Assembly (NCBI GenBank): GCA_007922305.1
Contig: ML677335.1
Span: forward strand, 15,033,734 to 15,097,733
Origin: Dermatemys mawii
Lineage: Eukaryota > Chordata > Testudines > Dermatemydidae
DNA: 64,000 nt
Direction: 5' to 3'
The position numbers and the translations under genes are program-made. Each line of letters opens with the position of its first letter. The first letter of the stretch is position 1. This document shows, piece after piece, positions 54,046 to 64,000 of this stretch. The notes beneath the pieces are model-generated. The model made no database searches. It saw only the letters and a list, made by a program, of their open reading frames with translations, and had not been told where the DNA came from.

Positions 54046-54704
54046 GCACTAATGTATGGTTTCACAGAATTCATTGCTAGTGAGTGGTCAAGCTGTAGAG
54101 ATGAATATAAGAGGGATAGTCCTGTTTTTTTTCACACACATTTATGAAGGGACAAAGAGCAGAGTGGTACAGCAGTTAGAGCCAATGCTAGCAGCATTAA
54201 CTCCCACTGGTTCTGCAGACAATATAGTGTTTCTGCAAGGAGGATTGTGCCATCTAGAATAGCTTCCAAACCCCATCTCCCTGACTCTCTCCTTCCCAGA
54301 ATCTTGACTGAGCAGACTTACTTCTGGGAATCTTCCGCTGGCTCCCATGGAGCAAGGAGCAAGGTACACTGGCTCTTCTGATATGTCTACTTTGGGGACT
54401 TTCCATTTCCATGTTACTTTTATTTGCTCTTCTTTGCCTGTCAAATCTGAGAGAAGCTTGGGGAGCAGAGGACAGGGGTGGGGATTAAGTGAACAGATCA
54501 TTCTCGGTCTATGCAAGTGGACTAGAGTAGCCAAATTTGCATGAAAACAGTAGTCTTCAGTTTAGCCCTTTACATTTGGAAATAAGCTATTTCAGGTCAA
54601 TTTTCTCTCTATTGTAATGTGTTTTATTTAATGTGAATGGTGGATGTTTCAGGAGGGATGAAGGCTTGTTTGGCTATTCAAATGCACTGGCTGGGTTTTG
54701 AGGA
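54046..54704. other. unclassified non-coding stretch
   Basis: A 130-codon minus-strand frame (54142-54534) has no recognised domain or splice context. Confidence 0.35.
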
Positions 54705-54752
54705 TTAAGGTGGGTGAGGTAATATCTTTTATTGGAGGGGGAGCAACTTCTG
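54705..54752 (-). mobile_element. Penelope-like terminal repeat, short fragment
   Basis: The words aaggtgggtgaggtaatatc, ttttattgg and gcaacttctgttt match the copy at 46955-47040, which lies on the same strand. Confidence 0.6.
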
Positions 54753-55374
54753 TTTAAGCAGGTAACACTCAGGCATTGAATGGATCAGAGCAGGATGGGT
54801 GGAGCCCTCTTATTTCTAATTGTAAACACACACACTTATGCAAGTGAAGCAATTGACATAGGCAGTCATCAAAGCTGATAACTTCTAACTGGAAATCACC
54901 TAATTTTTTTACTTTCATGAGACAATGGGATCATCACCACCATTTTATTTATGATTTTTGTGGCAAGAAATTACACCCAAAAGTCTGGGCTAGGTCCTCA
55001 GCAGTTGTAAATTGGGCTTGCTCCAAGGAGTTATGCAGATTTACACTAGCTGGAGGTCTGACCCACTGTTTTAAGTTATTGTCAATGAACTTTGTTTCCT
55101 AGAAATCCCCTTTGATCTTCCTTATCACCTTGCAGGCTTTTCCCTTGTTAATAGATAGTGAAATTAAAATGAGCAAAGATGCCAGATAGGCCTTCATGTG
55201 AGAGCAAGAGATTTATGTAGTTAATTTAAATATTTCACAAAAGAGTCTAATGTGGCTGTAGTTAGTTTTGAGAGATTGCTACTGGTTCCCGAACAGGAAG
55301 AAGTTCTGACAGAAAAAAGCATTGAAACTGACCACTTCTTCAGGAGTGGATGATCCAGACTATGGGGTGTCAGC
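54753..55374. other. unclassified non-coding stretch
   Basis: Nothing recognised. Confidence 0.3.
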
Positions 55375-55730
55375 AGGCCTGCTGACAGAAGGGTAATGGG
55401 GAGGCGAGCGATTTAAAAAGGCCTGGGAGCCTCAGGCCCCTTTAAATCACCAGGGTGGGCTGCAGAGGGTTCCTAGGCACACGTGGGTTGGTACCGGCGG
55501 AGGCAGCAACGGCAGCCGGGCAGGCACACGGAATTCCTGGCGATGCTGGAAGAGCATGCCCAGCAGTGCTGCCGGCAGCAGCTCACTGGGCACCAGCCAG
55601 CACAGGCACAGCACTGCCCAAATGTCAGGCGGACCGCATCCATGTGGGGTGGCGGGGAGACCCATTGACTGTTCTGCCCTCAGGCCTGGAATTGCTGTGG
55701 ACAGGCCTGGGTGTCAGGAACACAGAGTAG
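55375..55730. repeat. GC-rich interspersed element (ctcaggcccctttaaatcac type)
   Basis: The inner pair atttaaaaaggcctgggagc and ctcaggcccctttaaat forms an imperfect foldback at 55410-55447, followed by GC-rich sequence. I remember cctttaaatc-bearing GC-rich repeats in turtle DNA. The overlapping frames on both strands here share this composition and are not genes. Confidence 0.45.
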
Positions 55731-56422
55731 GAGCTAAGGGTGAGATTTTCCAGAGGTGCAAAGTATCTGAATTTCCCTTTGGACTTCCATGTGTGCTCAG
55801 GAATTCTACAAATAAGGACACAAAGCCTTAAGTGAAGGAACTAATTAGTCTTACTACCAATACTCGGTTATTGGGACCCCGAAATCTGAACATTTGCTAA
55901 TTAAATTAATTGAAACAAATACTTTGCATGTCCTGGAGTAATGACAGAGCCAAATAAAGGTGTAAAAGAATATCTAGAAACTCCCCATGGCATCACACAA
56001 AAGGACAATGCAAAGTGTTGAATTCTGCCGCAGCAGCTGAGTTCTGATACTGAGGAATCACATGGCAGCTGGGGATCTTACTGATAATTGTAACTTTAGT
56101 AATCTTGCCATGAATACATTTGTTTCTCACTTTTTTAGAATAAATTTTGAATCACTTAAAGAAGTTTTCTCCTTTACTTCCATTTCATTCCTCCCACGCT
56201 AGTTAATCCTTCAAAGATATATCTAAGTAACAGTCGAAAAGAGGGTGTCTCGATAGGAAATGTTTTTCTGATAAAAGTCTATCAAGAACCTGATAGCAAG
56301 AGAGTACTGTAGACCCTGTGCACTAGAACACACACTTTCAATTACTGCTGGAGGAGGAAATCCGCCCTGTGTAAGTTGACCACCTCAGGCCCAACAACCC
56401 AAGGTCCTGATTCTAGCAAACA
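55731..56422. other. unclassified non-coding stretch
   Basis: Nothing recognised. Confidence 0.3.
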
Positions 56423-56691
56423 CTTAGCGCAAGTCTACACTACAGCTGGGATCGACGCTCTGAGATCAATCCACCACGGGTCGATTTAGTGGGTCTAGTA
56501 AAGACCCGCCAAATCGACTGCAGATTGCTCTCCAGTCGACCCCTGTACTCTACCCCCTGATGAGAGGAGTAAGGTAAGTCGATGGGATATTTACTCCCGT
56601 TGACCCCCCCGCCCTGCAATGTATATCCTGTGGTAACGTGACCTAAGGTACGTCAACTTACTGCGATAGTATAGACATAGCCTTATACATG
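56423..56691. mobile_element. 269-bp non-autonomous TIR DNA element (cttagcgcaagtctacac family)
   Basis: The left end cttagcgcaagtctacacta and the right end, reversed, taaggctatgtctatactat are imperfect inverted repeats. The interior holds gtcgatttagtgggtctagt, aaagacccgccaaatcgact, gagtaaggtaagtcgatggg and acctaaggtacgtcaactta, a signature of an abundant turtle DNA element. Confidence 0.75.
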
Positions 56692-56765
56692 TGCTTATTG
56701 TTACAGATTCAGCTGTGTGAAGTTAGGCACATGCATAAGTGTTTGCAGCATCAGGACCCAAACAA
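56692..56765. repeat. amniote repeat (ggcacatgcataagtgtttgcag type)
   Basis: The words aagttaggcacatgcataag and tgtttgcagcatcaggaccc are related to the repeat at 22935. Confidence 0.55.
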
Positions 56766-57184
56766 ACCTCAGTAAACCCCTTAAAGCAGGGTTTTATTAG
56801 CAGAGTCTCGGTGGTGTGTAGGATCTTGCAGTAGCACTCTGTAATAGGAAATTATTTACTAGGATGATATATGAGAGGTGTGCCAAACACCTGGCCACAG
56901 ACAGATCTGGAGCATTTGATGTATTTATGTATGCGGCCCAGGTGGCAGCTGCAGACTCCAGCTTAAAAACATTTTGTTTAAAAGTAAGTTACTAGCCTGC
57001 ATGGTTGCAAATAAAATAAAATAATGTTTTGAATGTGATCTGAGTGTAACTGATGCAGTGTTGTCTTCCTGAATCTGCACACAGCCTAAAACAACAATTT
57101 GGGGTGAAAGGTTCCTACCTCAATTAAGCTCACTGGTGGTGTTGACAAAGAGAAGGAGGGGAGGAGAGAAACAGAAAGGAGATA
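56766..57184. other. unclassified non-coding stretch
   Basis: Nothing recognised. Confidence 0.3.
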
Positions 57185-57295
57185 GTCATGGTATTATTAT
57201 TTGTATTACTGTCTTGCCTAGGAGCCCTAGTCATACAAAAGTATCCTATTATGCTAGGTGCTCTGTAAGTGTGGAACAAGATGATGAGCATATTT
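57185..57295 (-). repeat. tacagcacctagtacaa-family repeat, antisense
   Basis: The run attatttgtattactgtctt, gcctaggagccctagtcata, tgctaggtgctctgtaagtg and aacaagatgatgag is the antisense of the family at 22318. Confidence 0.65.
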
Positions 57296-57759
57296 TCCAT
57301 AATGAACAATGCTGAATGCAACTTAACTAAATGTTACAGGATCATTATTGGCTAAGACTTTCAGGCTGTATGCTACCCTTGATGTGCTCCCATTTGTGGG
57401 AGAGCTGCTGTGTTTTCCTAAATATATGTTCCTGCCCATGGACCAACATTAAAAAGGATATTTGACCCTCCCAAAAATGAGTTTGTTGCCCTTGATTTGT
57501 AAAACAAGAGTATACCAATGATGTAAATAGCCCAGTAGTGGGTAGTGAGAGTAGTCATCAAAGGAAAATGGAAAATACCAGTACTCCTAGTTGTGTAATA
57601 CTATGCATTGTGAAGGAAATGCCTTTTTGCTCATGGTATATCTTCCTGCTGGGGATTCCTGCTGATAATCATCTTATTCCTTGAAGGGTAAGGGTTGATG
57701 GGACTTGTAATATTCACCTAACTAGTGTAATTGCAGGTGCTGTTTATAAAACTTTACTT
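57296..57759. other. unclassified non-coding stretch
   Basis: Nothing recognised. Confidence 0.3.
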
Positions 57760-58446
57760 AATAATTTGTCTCGATAATATCATGTGCAAGTGAGTTCCAC
57801 AGATTAACTAAACTTTGAAATAGTGCATGTTTCCTTCAAGCTAATTTAATCTTTTTTTCTTTTAAGTTTGTGTTCCTTGTGGGTGTGGGTTTGTGTTTGT
57901 TTTGTATAATGGGAAAGAATAAAGAGGTGTGTATATATATATATATTTTTACCAGTCATTAGTTTAGATACGGCTACCTTTCTCCCTTACACTATTACTT
58001 GCCAAGCTAAAAATAGTCATGGTCTCTTAATTTCTCATTGTATTAAAGCTCTCCAGTGCCCCACGTCATTAATTGTTGTTGCCCTTCTTTGAACCCTTTC
58101 TTCTTTTGTAATATGGCTTTTTTGAGATCTTGTGGCAGTACTGACTACACTATTTGCGGAGAGGCTAAACCAATGATTGGTACAATAGCATTCTAATATC
58201 TTCTGGTTTTATCTCTCTTCCCTACTTAATGGAGTCTAAGACCTCATTAACTTTTTCTTAGGCATGCTAAGCTGTGCTCAATGGCACAAAGCCCTTTCCT
58301 GAGCTGCTACAACAAATCAGAGTCCTTTAGTATTTTCAAGTGTTTATTTCCCCTCCAGAATATGTTTCACCTTGCATGTGTCTCCAATTAATTTAATCTG
58401 CTCTCATATTGCCCAGTTACATGGTTTTGCTGGATCCTTCTGGATT
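57760..58446 (-). mobile_element. old CR1 LINE copy, antisense
   Basis: On the plus strand the order runs caagtgagttccacagatta, ggtctcttaatttctcattg, gttgttgcccttctttgaac, ggcttttttgagatcttgtg. It continues with gagtctaagacctcattaac and tattgcccagttacatggtt through gctggatccttctg. This parallels the CR1 antisense copies at 19968 and 52559 and reaches further into ORF2. It is more diverged than the other copies and includes a TA microsatellite at 57931-57948. It ends where a MIR begins. Confidence 0.75.
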
Positions 58447-58447
58447 T

Positions 58448-58676
58448 GGAAGCAGTCCGCATAGAAGATAGGGCACTGTGCTCGGACTCCGGACACTTGT
58501 GGTCTATTTCAAGCTCTGCTGCTGGCCTGCTGCATGATCTTGAGCATGTCACTGCCGCTCTTTGGAGAGAGTTTCCCTGTCAGTAATATTGGGATAATAA
58601 TACTGAGCTCCTGTGTAAAGTGGTCTGGGGCCACCAGATAAAAAGTATATAGGAGCGAGGTGGTATTATCATTCCT
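58448..58676 (+). mobile_element. MIR-type tRNA SINE
   Basis: The run agatagggcactgtgctcgg, ctctgctgctggcctgctgc, atgatcttgagcatgtcact and attgggataataatactgag, with ggtggtattatcatt near the end, is a MIR in sense orientation. It explains the 76-codon frame on the other strand. Confidence 0.78.
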
Positions 58677-58789
58677 AGCTGTTAAGGAGTCACAAACATC
58701 CATAAATTCATCAGTGAACGTGGCCATTTCATTATTCACGCTTTCAGGTTGTTAATAAATATTTAGGCTTCTAAAGACATTGAGGCTGA
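58677..58789. other. short unclassified stretch
   Basis: Nothing recognised. Confidence 0.3.
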
Positions 58790-58866
58790 AATCCTGACTC
58801 CATTAATGTCAGTGGCAAAACTTCCACTGTCTTCAATGGGGCCAGGCTTTCACCCTGATCTTCTCT
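58790..58866. repeat. palindromic amniote repeat (aatcctgactccattaatgtcag type)
   Basis: The left end tgaaatcctgactccattaa and right end atggggccaggctttcaccc are approximately inverted, with gtcagtggcaaaacttccac in the middle. It is the clearest short member of the acttcaatggg group. Confidence 0.6.
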
Positions 58867-59399
58867 TTCCTGATCCTTATAACTGCCTCTTTACAATAAA
58901 TGATTCACTTAGCTGTCAGCTGCTTTGCTAGAAGCCTTAGAAAGCATGTGCCATAAGCTGGAACTAATTTGCTTACATTTTAAATGCACCTGATTCCACA
59001 TCTCAGTAATTGGACTGCATTGCTGGGCATTTGTTTTGGGTTGGAGTACAAGTAGATTTTTTTCCTGAAGATGTGTGTGAAAACATGGTACTAACAGTGA
59101 CATCTTGTGGATGACTGAAGAAATGCAAGCTCATCAGAGTGCGCTCGTGCTCTCCTTTTAAATTTTCACTCTAACTTTAGGTGTCAGTTCTCCTCTTTGA
59201 GCTGCATTATGGTTCTTCCTTGCATGTTCTGTTTCACTGATCTAATTGTAATGTACATTGTCAGAGTATTGGAGCACACAGATGATTAGAAAGAACACAA
59301 CGAGTCTGGGAGACATTTTTTTTCCCCCCCTTTTGTCTCATGTCATGCTGACAAGTGTGTGGGATAAAGTTGATCTTTGGGGTAGGTTTTATTTGACAT
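58867..59399. other. unclassified non-coding stretch
   Basis: Nothing recognised. Confidence 0.3.
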
Positions 59400-59870
59400 C
59401 TTCAGGGAAGTTATTGTGGAAAAGCTGGTGTAGAAAGAGAGAGGTCTTGCACTTTGCTCTGAAAATGGTAAGAATAAAGGTCATGTCAAGCTCTTGGAGA
59501 AGGGAGTTCCACCCTTATCAGCCAGCTGCCAAGAAGGCCCAATCAGGTAATTAATATGGATCCGGAGTCACCACAGAGTGCAGAGAACATGGATGATGTG
59601 TTGTCATCACCCTGTGTTGGATGAAAGACAGGTTGTATAGTAGCTGGGGTTTCTTCATGGGCGTGACTGTTAACCTGGTAAAGCACATTGCATTAGTCAG
59701 GCTTGAAGGTGACACATGGATCCCTGTGGCTACGTTGGCAGCTGACAGGAAATCACCCTGCCTGCTGGGCAGTGGAATCAGTTGAAGACATTTCTGGCTG
59801 CTGCAACCATTTGTGCCCACAAGATCAGTGAACAACCCAGAAGGGTCCGGGGTCGACGTAATACCTTGAT
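59400..59870. mobile_element. possible decayed CR1/L3-like LINE segment
   Basis: The words ttgcattagtcaggcttgaa, ggtgacacatggatccctgt, ggctacgttggcagctgaca and agggagttccacccttatca recall the non-coding part of an old L3/CR1-type LINE (a ttgcagtagtccagcc... style). No protein motif is readable, so the call is weak. Confidence 0.35.
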
Positions 59871-60007
59871 GCTTGTGGGGCAGATGTCTGAAATTGGTGA
59901 GGTTTTGTTTTGGCCACTGCTACAAAATATCACTCTCCACCTGCCTGCCTCACCTCTGCCTTGTTCTTGCCCGAACTGACTGTCAGCCAGCTATTCTTCT
60001 TTCAAAT

Positions 60008-60730
60008 CAGGGGTGGGCCAAATCCATGGAGGGCCAAATCCAGCCCATAGGATCATCTTGCCTGGCCCCTGAGCTCCTGACTGGGAAAGCTCCTCCTGCC
60101 CCTAGAGCCAACCTGCCACGCGGGCAGTGCTCTGAGGGCAGGGTTGCACACTCCTGCAGGGCAGTGCATCTAGCTCTGTCCAGACTGCTGCTCTTAGCGG
60201 TATGGTAAGGGGGTGGGGAGCAGCAGCGGGATTCTTGGCTCCGAGATGTCAGCACCTTGACTGAGAGTGACAATCAGCAGGTCTCAAATGCGGCTACCCC
60301 GGGGTTTTCTAACGGCCACAATCTCCTGGGCTGTGATTAGAGCAGAGGTTGGGAAGGGAACAAAGCAGTGGCCCCTCCCCCTTCCTGGTGCTCCTGGTTG
60401 CATGAGCAGCAGTTGGGCTCTGCCCTACTCTGGAGATACCTGGGGCACAACACTGGAGGAGCAGGCACCTGGCAAGTTCCCCACCTTCCCAGGGCCAGTG
60501 GGGCTCAGGGGTTGGGGTTCAGCATGGGGGCGGCGGGGTGGCACCCTCTTGACATGTGGCTTTGTGCCCCAGCCCTGGGCTCTGTCCCAACCATGGGGCT
60601 TCAGGATCCAGCCCCCTGCTGCCTCTCCCAGCCTCCCACCCGTCCCCATCACCACTGCCCCCAGTTTCTCCTCACACCTCCCCATCCAGGGCTTCATTTG
60701 CCCAGGGTTGCCAGGGCTAAGTCCGCTGTG
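60008..60730. mobile_element. GC-rich turtle-type DNA element
   Basis: It starts caggggtgggccaaatccat and continues with ggccaaatccagcccatagg, tggcccctgagctcctgac and gggcagtgctctgagggca. These words belong to an abundant GC-rich element in turtle genomes. The frames of 111-154 codons on both strands in this stretch overlap one another and follow composition, so I do not call genes. Confidence 0.55.
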
Positions 60731-60770
60731 AAAAGTGATATTAACAAACATACAAGTATCACTTTTCACA
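60727..60770. repeat. perfect 14-bp hairpin (tgtgaaaagtgata)
   Basis: Arms at 60727-60740 and 60757-60770 are exact reverse complements around a 16-base loop. It lies at the junction between the GC-rich element and the AT-rich sequence that follows (60771-60990), which I remember as part of the same repeat family. Confidence 0.8.
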
Positions 60771-60990
60771 ACAGAGCTACTAGCTAGCAATAAGTAAACT
60801 ACAATGATTTGGATGTGTATAAGTGCATATTTATTTGTTTTTCCTAAAGCTAATTAAGTAGTTTAGGGAAAAATGTGAGAGTGGCAACCAGTAAGAGTTT
60901 GTGGCTGCACTCTGAGGCCACCAAATAACTTGTCCTGAGAACCAGGATGTGTCTGGCTGTGTGTTTGGGCCTGTTAGCCATCTGGGGGAA

Positions 60991-62744
60991 TCCCATGGTT
61001 GATAACTAGACAAGAGGTTGTGGGCCTTTGTGTTTGAGGTTGCTCTGTCAGTCTTAGGGCTGGCCAAGGGTAGTCCTTAGCCCAAAGTAGAATGTCAGAG
61101 TTGCTCTGTGTTTTGCACAGCTGCTTCTGGCCCCCACAGGATGATTCCAGCAGCTGGGAATAGATAGGAAGCAGAGATGTCCTAACCAAACTCCTGTTCT
61201 CCAGCAAACATCCCTGCTGGAGAACAGAAGGAGAGTGGCGTGGAAATTGCTTCATCATTGTGGGATTTTCCCTTAACTGGGAGGAATCCTCCGCTGGGTT
61301 TAAGACTGTTTTGTGCTGCTGAAGCAATGCATGGCAGCCCTAGCCCGCCTCAAATACTTGTGTATATTTCTATTAAAAATCTTCTCACTGCATTAATGAC
61401 CGAATCGCCCACTTGCAGACAACTTTTTTGCTCCCTGCTCTACGTGGTTTTTTAAGTGACATTAGGTAGGGAGACAGGACAGTTTCTGAAACTGTTTAGT
61501 TATGTTTTTAATAACATCTGCATAATAGCAGTGAAAGTGCCAGGCCTGCGCGTGCTTGGACAAAGCTTCTCTGAAGAAAGGTGAGCTGAGAAGGGCAATA
61601 CCTGCCACTCTTCAAATTCTAGGTGCACAGGGTTGTTCAGATCTCTTATCCTATTTCAGAATGATCTCTGAGGAATGCTGTTCTTTAAATACCTCTTTAA
61701 AGTTAAATTGTCTAATTACAACACTTATGAGCGACACATTTTCTAGCCTTATAATGAAAAACAAGCCGGCTGTGATTTTTATCCTGTCAGATTTCTGGCA
61801 CTGATTGAGACATATTTTAATAATGATCAAACATTAGCTGATGCAATTGCCGCTTATTTCTAAAGTGTTATTTTGTCAGTAGTGACGTGACAATCCATCT
61901 GGAGGGTGATTAGTTCCAGCTCTGAGCGATCATTTATAGGGTGAGTCTTTCAAGAGGTTTCTTAACAACCAAAAATAAGGGGGCTATTATTTTTTGACAG
62001 GGTGACTGCTGGTTGTTTCACCCCAGCCCGTATTGCTTCACACTCTCGAAATTACTTCATGCAATAACCTTACTCCAGTTGGTTCAATGGAATTAAGTCA
62101 ATGTCATTTGCCCAGTTTTGCTGAAACCTGAGCAACACATCTTTTACTGAACTTGATGATATACTCAGTGGCAGACTTGCCATTTCTTATAATCATTGCA
62201 GATGTTTTCAATACTGAGGCATTAATTCCAGCAGCTGTGATAGTCAATGTCCAATGATAGCACAAGCCTTGATCCAGACAGAAATGGGTCTGCATTGCAA
62301 AACTCTGAAATAGGTTCAGAAGCAGATGTCACACCCTCCCACATTTGAGCATGTTCAGATGTAAGGTTTCAGTCTGACCAGCTAGAAAAATAGGTTCAAA
62401 ATCTCAATCTAGATCTGGGTTTAGGTCTGAAGTGTTATATTTTTTGGTGTAGATAGAGCTAGGGTGGGATATTTAGAATTTTGTTTTCTAGTTCAACTCA
62501 TAGATACAATTACAAGATTCACACTTGGGTTTGGATTTCAAACCAGTCTGATGTGCCAGTTCAGGATCATCTCTAAAAATGCTTATCAATAAGTTCATCA
62601 GGAAATGGATTGCTAGAGTGGAAATGTACCTGAGTGAATTATACAGAAATGTTAAGTAGGAGAGTTTTTTGTTTTATTTTTACCAGAGTATAAAGATATC
62701 AGTTGCAGGAAGGATTATACCAATTAACAAAGGTAGCTAGATTA
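60991..62744. other. unclassified non-coding stretch
   Basis: Frames of 71-117 codons without recognised domains. No repeat was named. Confidence 0.35.
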
Positions 62745-62816
62745 TAAGCTCCTTGCGACTTATGTCCTCCTATGAGTTTGTACAGTGCCAAGTATCTTGG
62801 CATTCAATAAATAATG
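62745..62816 (+). repeat. MIR/L2-type 3' end
   Basis: The run agattataagctccttgcga, gtttgtacagtgccaagtat and cattcaataaataatga matches the shared 3' end of MIR and L2-type elements. Confidence 0.65.
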
Positions 62817-63686
62817 AAGCTTGCCAGTTTTGAGATTTCTCTCTTGCTAGTAAGGTATTTAATCATTTTTATAATGAAACTACTCTGAATGACACACGAA
62901 GTAAATAGTAATTGTTATATTTCATTTCTATGCACATACAGTTTAAAGTACAGTGTTCTAACAATGATTTTCATATAGTAATATTGTGACCTTTTCAAAA
63001 TACAACGGCAGAACGTTATTGCACTTTTTATTTGGTATACAAAAATATAAGTAGTAATTGTTTTATTTTTTTTAACTAAGTCAAGAGACAGAGTAGAAAA
63101 TAATTCTCAAAATAAACTATTCATTTAAAAAAATAAGAGCAACTGCAGAATTTTCATGAAAAATCTGGTTTAAAAGCAAGGAAGACAGAATTTTACCACA
63201 TACAGATTTATCAAAGTGAAAACATAAATAGAACATGACTTTTTACTCTAGTCATGACCCCATGAACCTTGGCTAACCTTGGTTAAATTCTTATCTATTT
63301 CCTAGTTTAACATATAAGAGAACAAGATTAAAGCCATGAAGAAGCAAGTCCTGCTGAATTTGGTCCACAGTCTGAGGTCCACTACCTTATGGCTATTCAA
63401 AATGTGAAAAAAAAAAATCTTTTCTTTACATTGGTTTCACAATCTTCATTGATATATAATTCTAGAAAAAAGGAAGAAAAAAATCAGTAAGCAGAGGCAA
63501 AAAAAATAGGCTGGACATGTAAACGTATACAATATTATACAAAGCAAATATAGTACTAAAACCAGATCAAAGTATGTGAAAACTATTTTGGTGAAAAAAC
63601 AGTTAAGTTATTGCATAGTTGTTTGATCTAGCTTATAATGTATTGTATTTCAAGTGAAAGTAGAATGAAATCCACAGTCTCCAAAA
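62817..63686. other. A/T-rich unclassified stretch
   Basis: Strongly A/T-rich with short poly-A runs; nothing else seen. Confidence 0.35.
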
Positions 63687-64000
63687 TACAGTAACTCCTC
63701 ATTTAAAGTCATCCCAGTTAATGTTGTTTTGTTGTTACATTGCTGATCAATTAGGGGACATGCTCATTTGAAGTGTGCAATGCTCCCTTACAACGTTGTT
63801 TGGCAGCCACCTGCTTTGTCCACTGCTTGCAGAAAGAGCAGCCTGCTGCAGCTAGCTGGTGGGGGCTTGGAACTAGGGTGGACCAGCAGCCCCCCTGTCA
63901 GCTCCCCGCTCCACTAAGTTCTCTGTGCAGCAGCTGGCCAGCAGGCTATCAATTGCCAGCAGTTCGGCTGTCCCCCGCATTGCCATGTGCTGCTCCTGCC
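63687..64000. mobile_element. turtle-type interspersed element (tacagtaactcctcatttaa), cut by window edge
   Basis: The run tacagtaactcctcatttaa, agtcatcccagttaatgttg, ttgttacattgctgatcaat and acgttgtttggcagccacct continues with tgctgcagctagctggtggg and gctatcaattgccagcagtt. I remember this order as an abundant element of turtle genomes, and it is one of the stronger hints to the organism. It runs beyond position 64000. Confidence 0.7.

Noticed and set aside
54142..54534. 130-codon minus-strand frame
   Set aside because: No domain, no splice signals and no similarity that I recognise.
55447..55831. Several 61-91 codon frames in three plus-strand frames and one minus frame
   Set aside because: GC-rich repeat composition; mutually overlapping; no motif.
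60267..60790. 121-154 codon frames on both strands
   Set aside because: The same GC-rich repeat is open in three frames. There is no domain or splice context, so I do not call a gene.
1..64000. Search for CRISPR arrays, bacterial operons, phage or toxin systems
   Set aside because: The DNA is vertebrate: CR1, MIR, PLE and hAT relics. No regularly spaced direct repeats or bacterial gene organisation were seen.
1..64000. tRNA genes
   Set aside because: No intact A and B box pair with a cloverleaf was found; tRNA-like heads occur only inside decayed MIR SINEs.

Overview
The window looks like non-coding DNA from a reptile, most probably a turtle. It is a repeat-rich, AT-leaning 64 kb stretch with no long open reading frame, no recognisable complete gene, no CpG-island promoter, no rRNA, no tRNA and no CRISPR. 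The turtle call rests on the repeats as I remember them from turtle genomes: CR1 LINE 3' ends, MIR-type tRNA SINEs, a 5S-rRNA-derived SINE, many non-autonomous hAT-like elements, and Penelope-like (PLE) terminal repeats that carry hammerhead-ribozyme cores. A 100-N gap at 43338-43437 shows that this is a draft assembly. Repeat names and edges were judged by eye; no database search was possible.

Layout. 0-10 kb is mostly sequence I cannot classify, with a broken Ty3/Gypsy pol remnant (1365-2050). 9.5-12 kb holds the 3' part of a hAT transposon with a decayed transposase end, then two CR1 3' ends, the second split by a small PLE-type insertion. 17.5-18.6 kb is a nest of DNA elements with a foldback PLE insertion. 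20 kb carries an antisense CR1. 26.4 kb carries a clean 123-bp hAT-type MITE with a perfect 8-bp target-site duplication (TSD). 32.4 kb holds one 93-bp candidate coding exon, the only hint that the window may lie inside a gene. 38.5-39.2 kb is a 5S-derived SINE split by a 232-bp foldback element with two opposed hammerhead cores. 42.9-44 kb is a GC-rich TIR element with a minisatellite and the gap. 47 kb carries a decayed PLE polymerase tail next to its terminal repeat. 52-58 kb contains more CR1, MIR and DNA elements, including a MITE nested in another element. 60 kb and the right edge are GC-rich turtle-type DNA elements.

How things fit together. The most coherent signal is a set of short, non-autonomous PLE-type foldback insertions at 11.6, 17.6 and 38.9 kb. 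Each is bounded by 12-13 bp TSDs and each sits inside an older repeat. Each has the same asymmetric plan: a full antisense arm, a short loop, and a sense arm that stops early. Two of them stop at the same point, which suggests a defined mobile family rather than random truncations. A PLE coding fossil with its own terminal repeat (46955-47465) shows that PLE machinery existed in this lineage.
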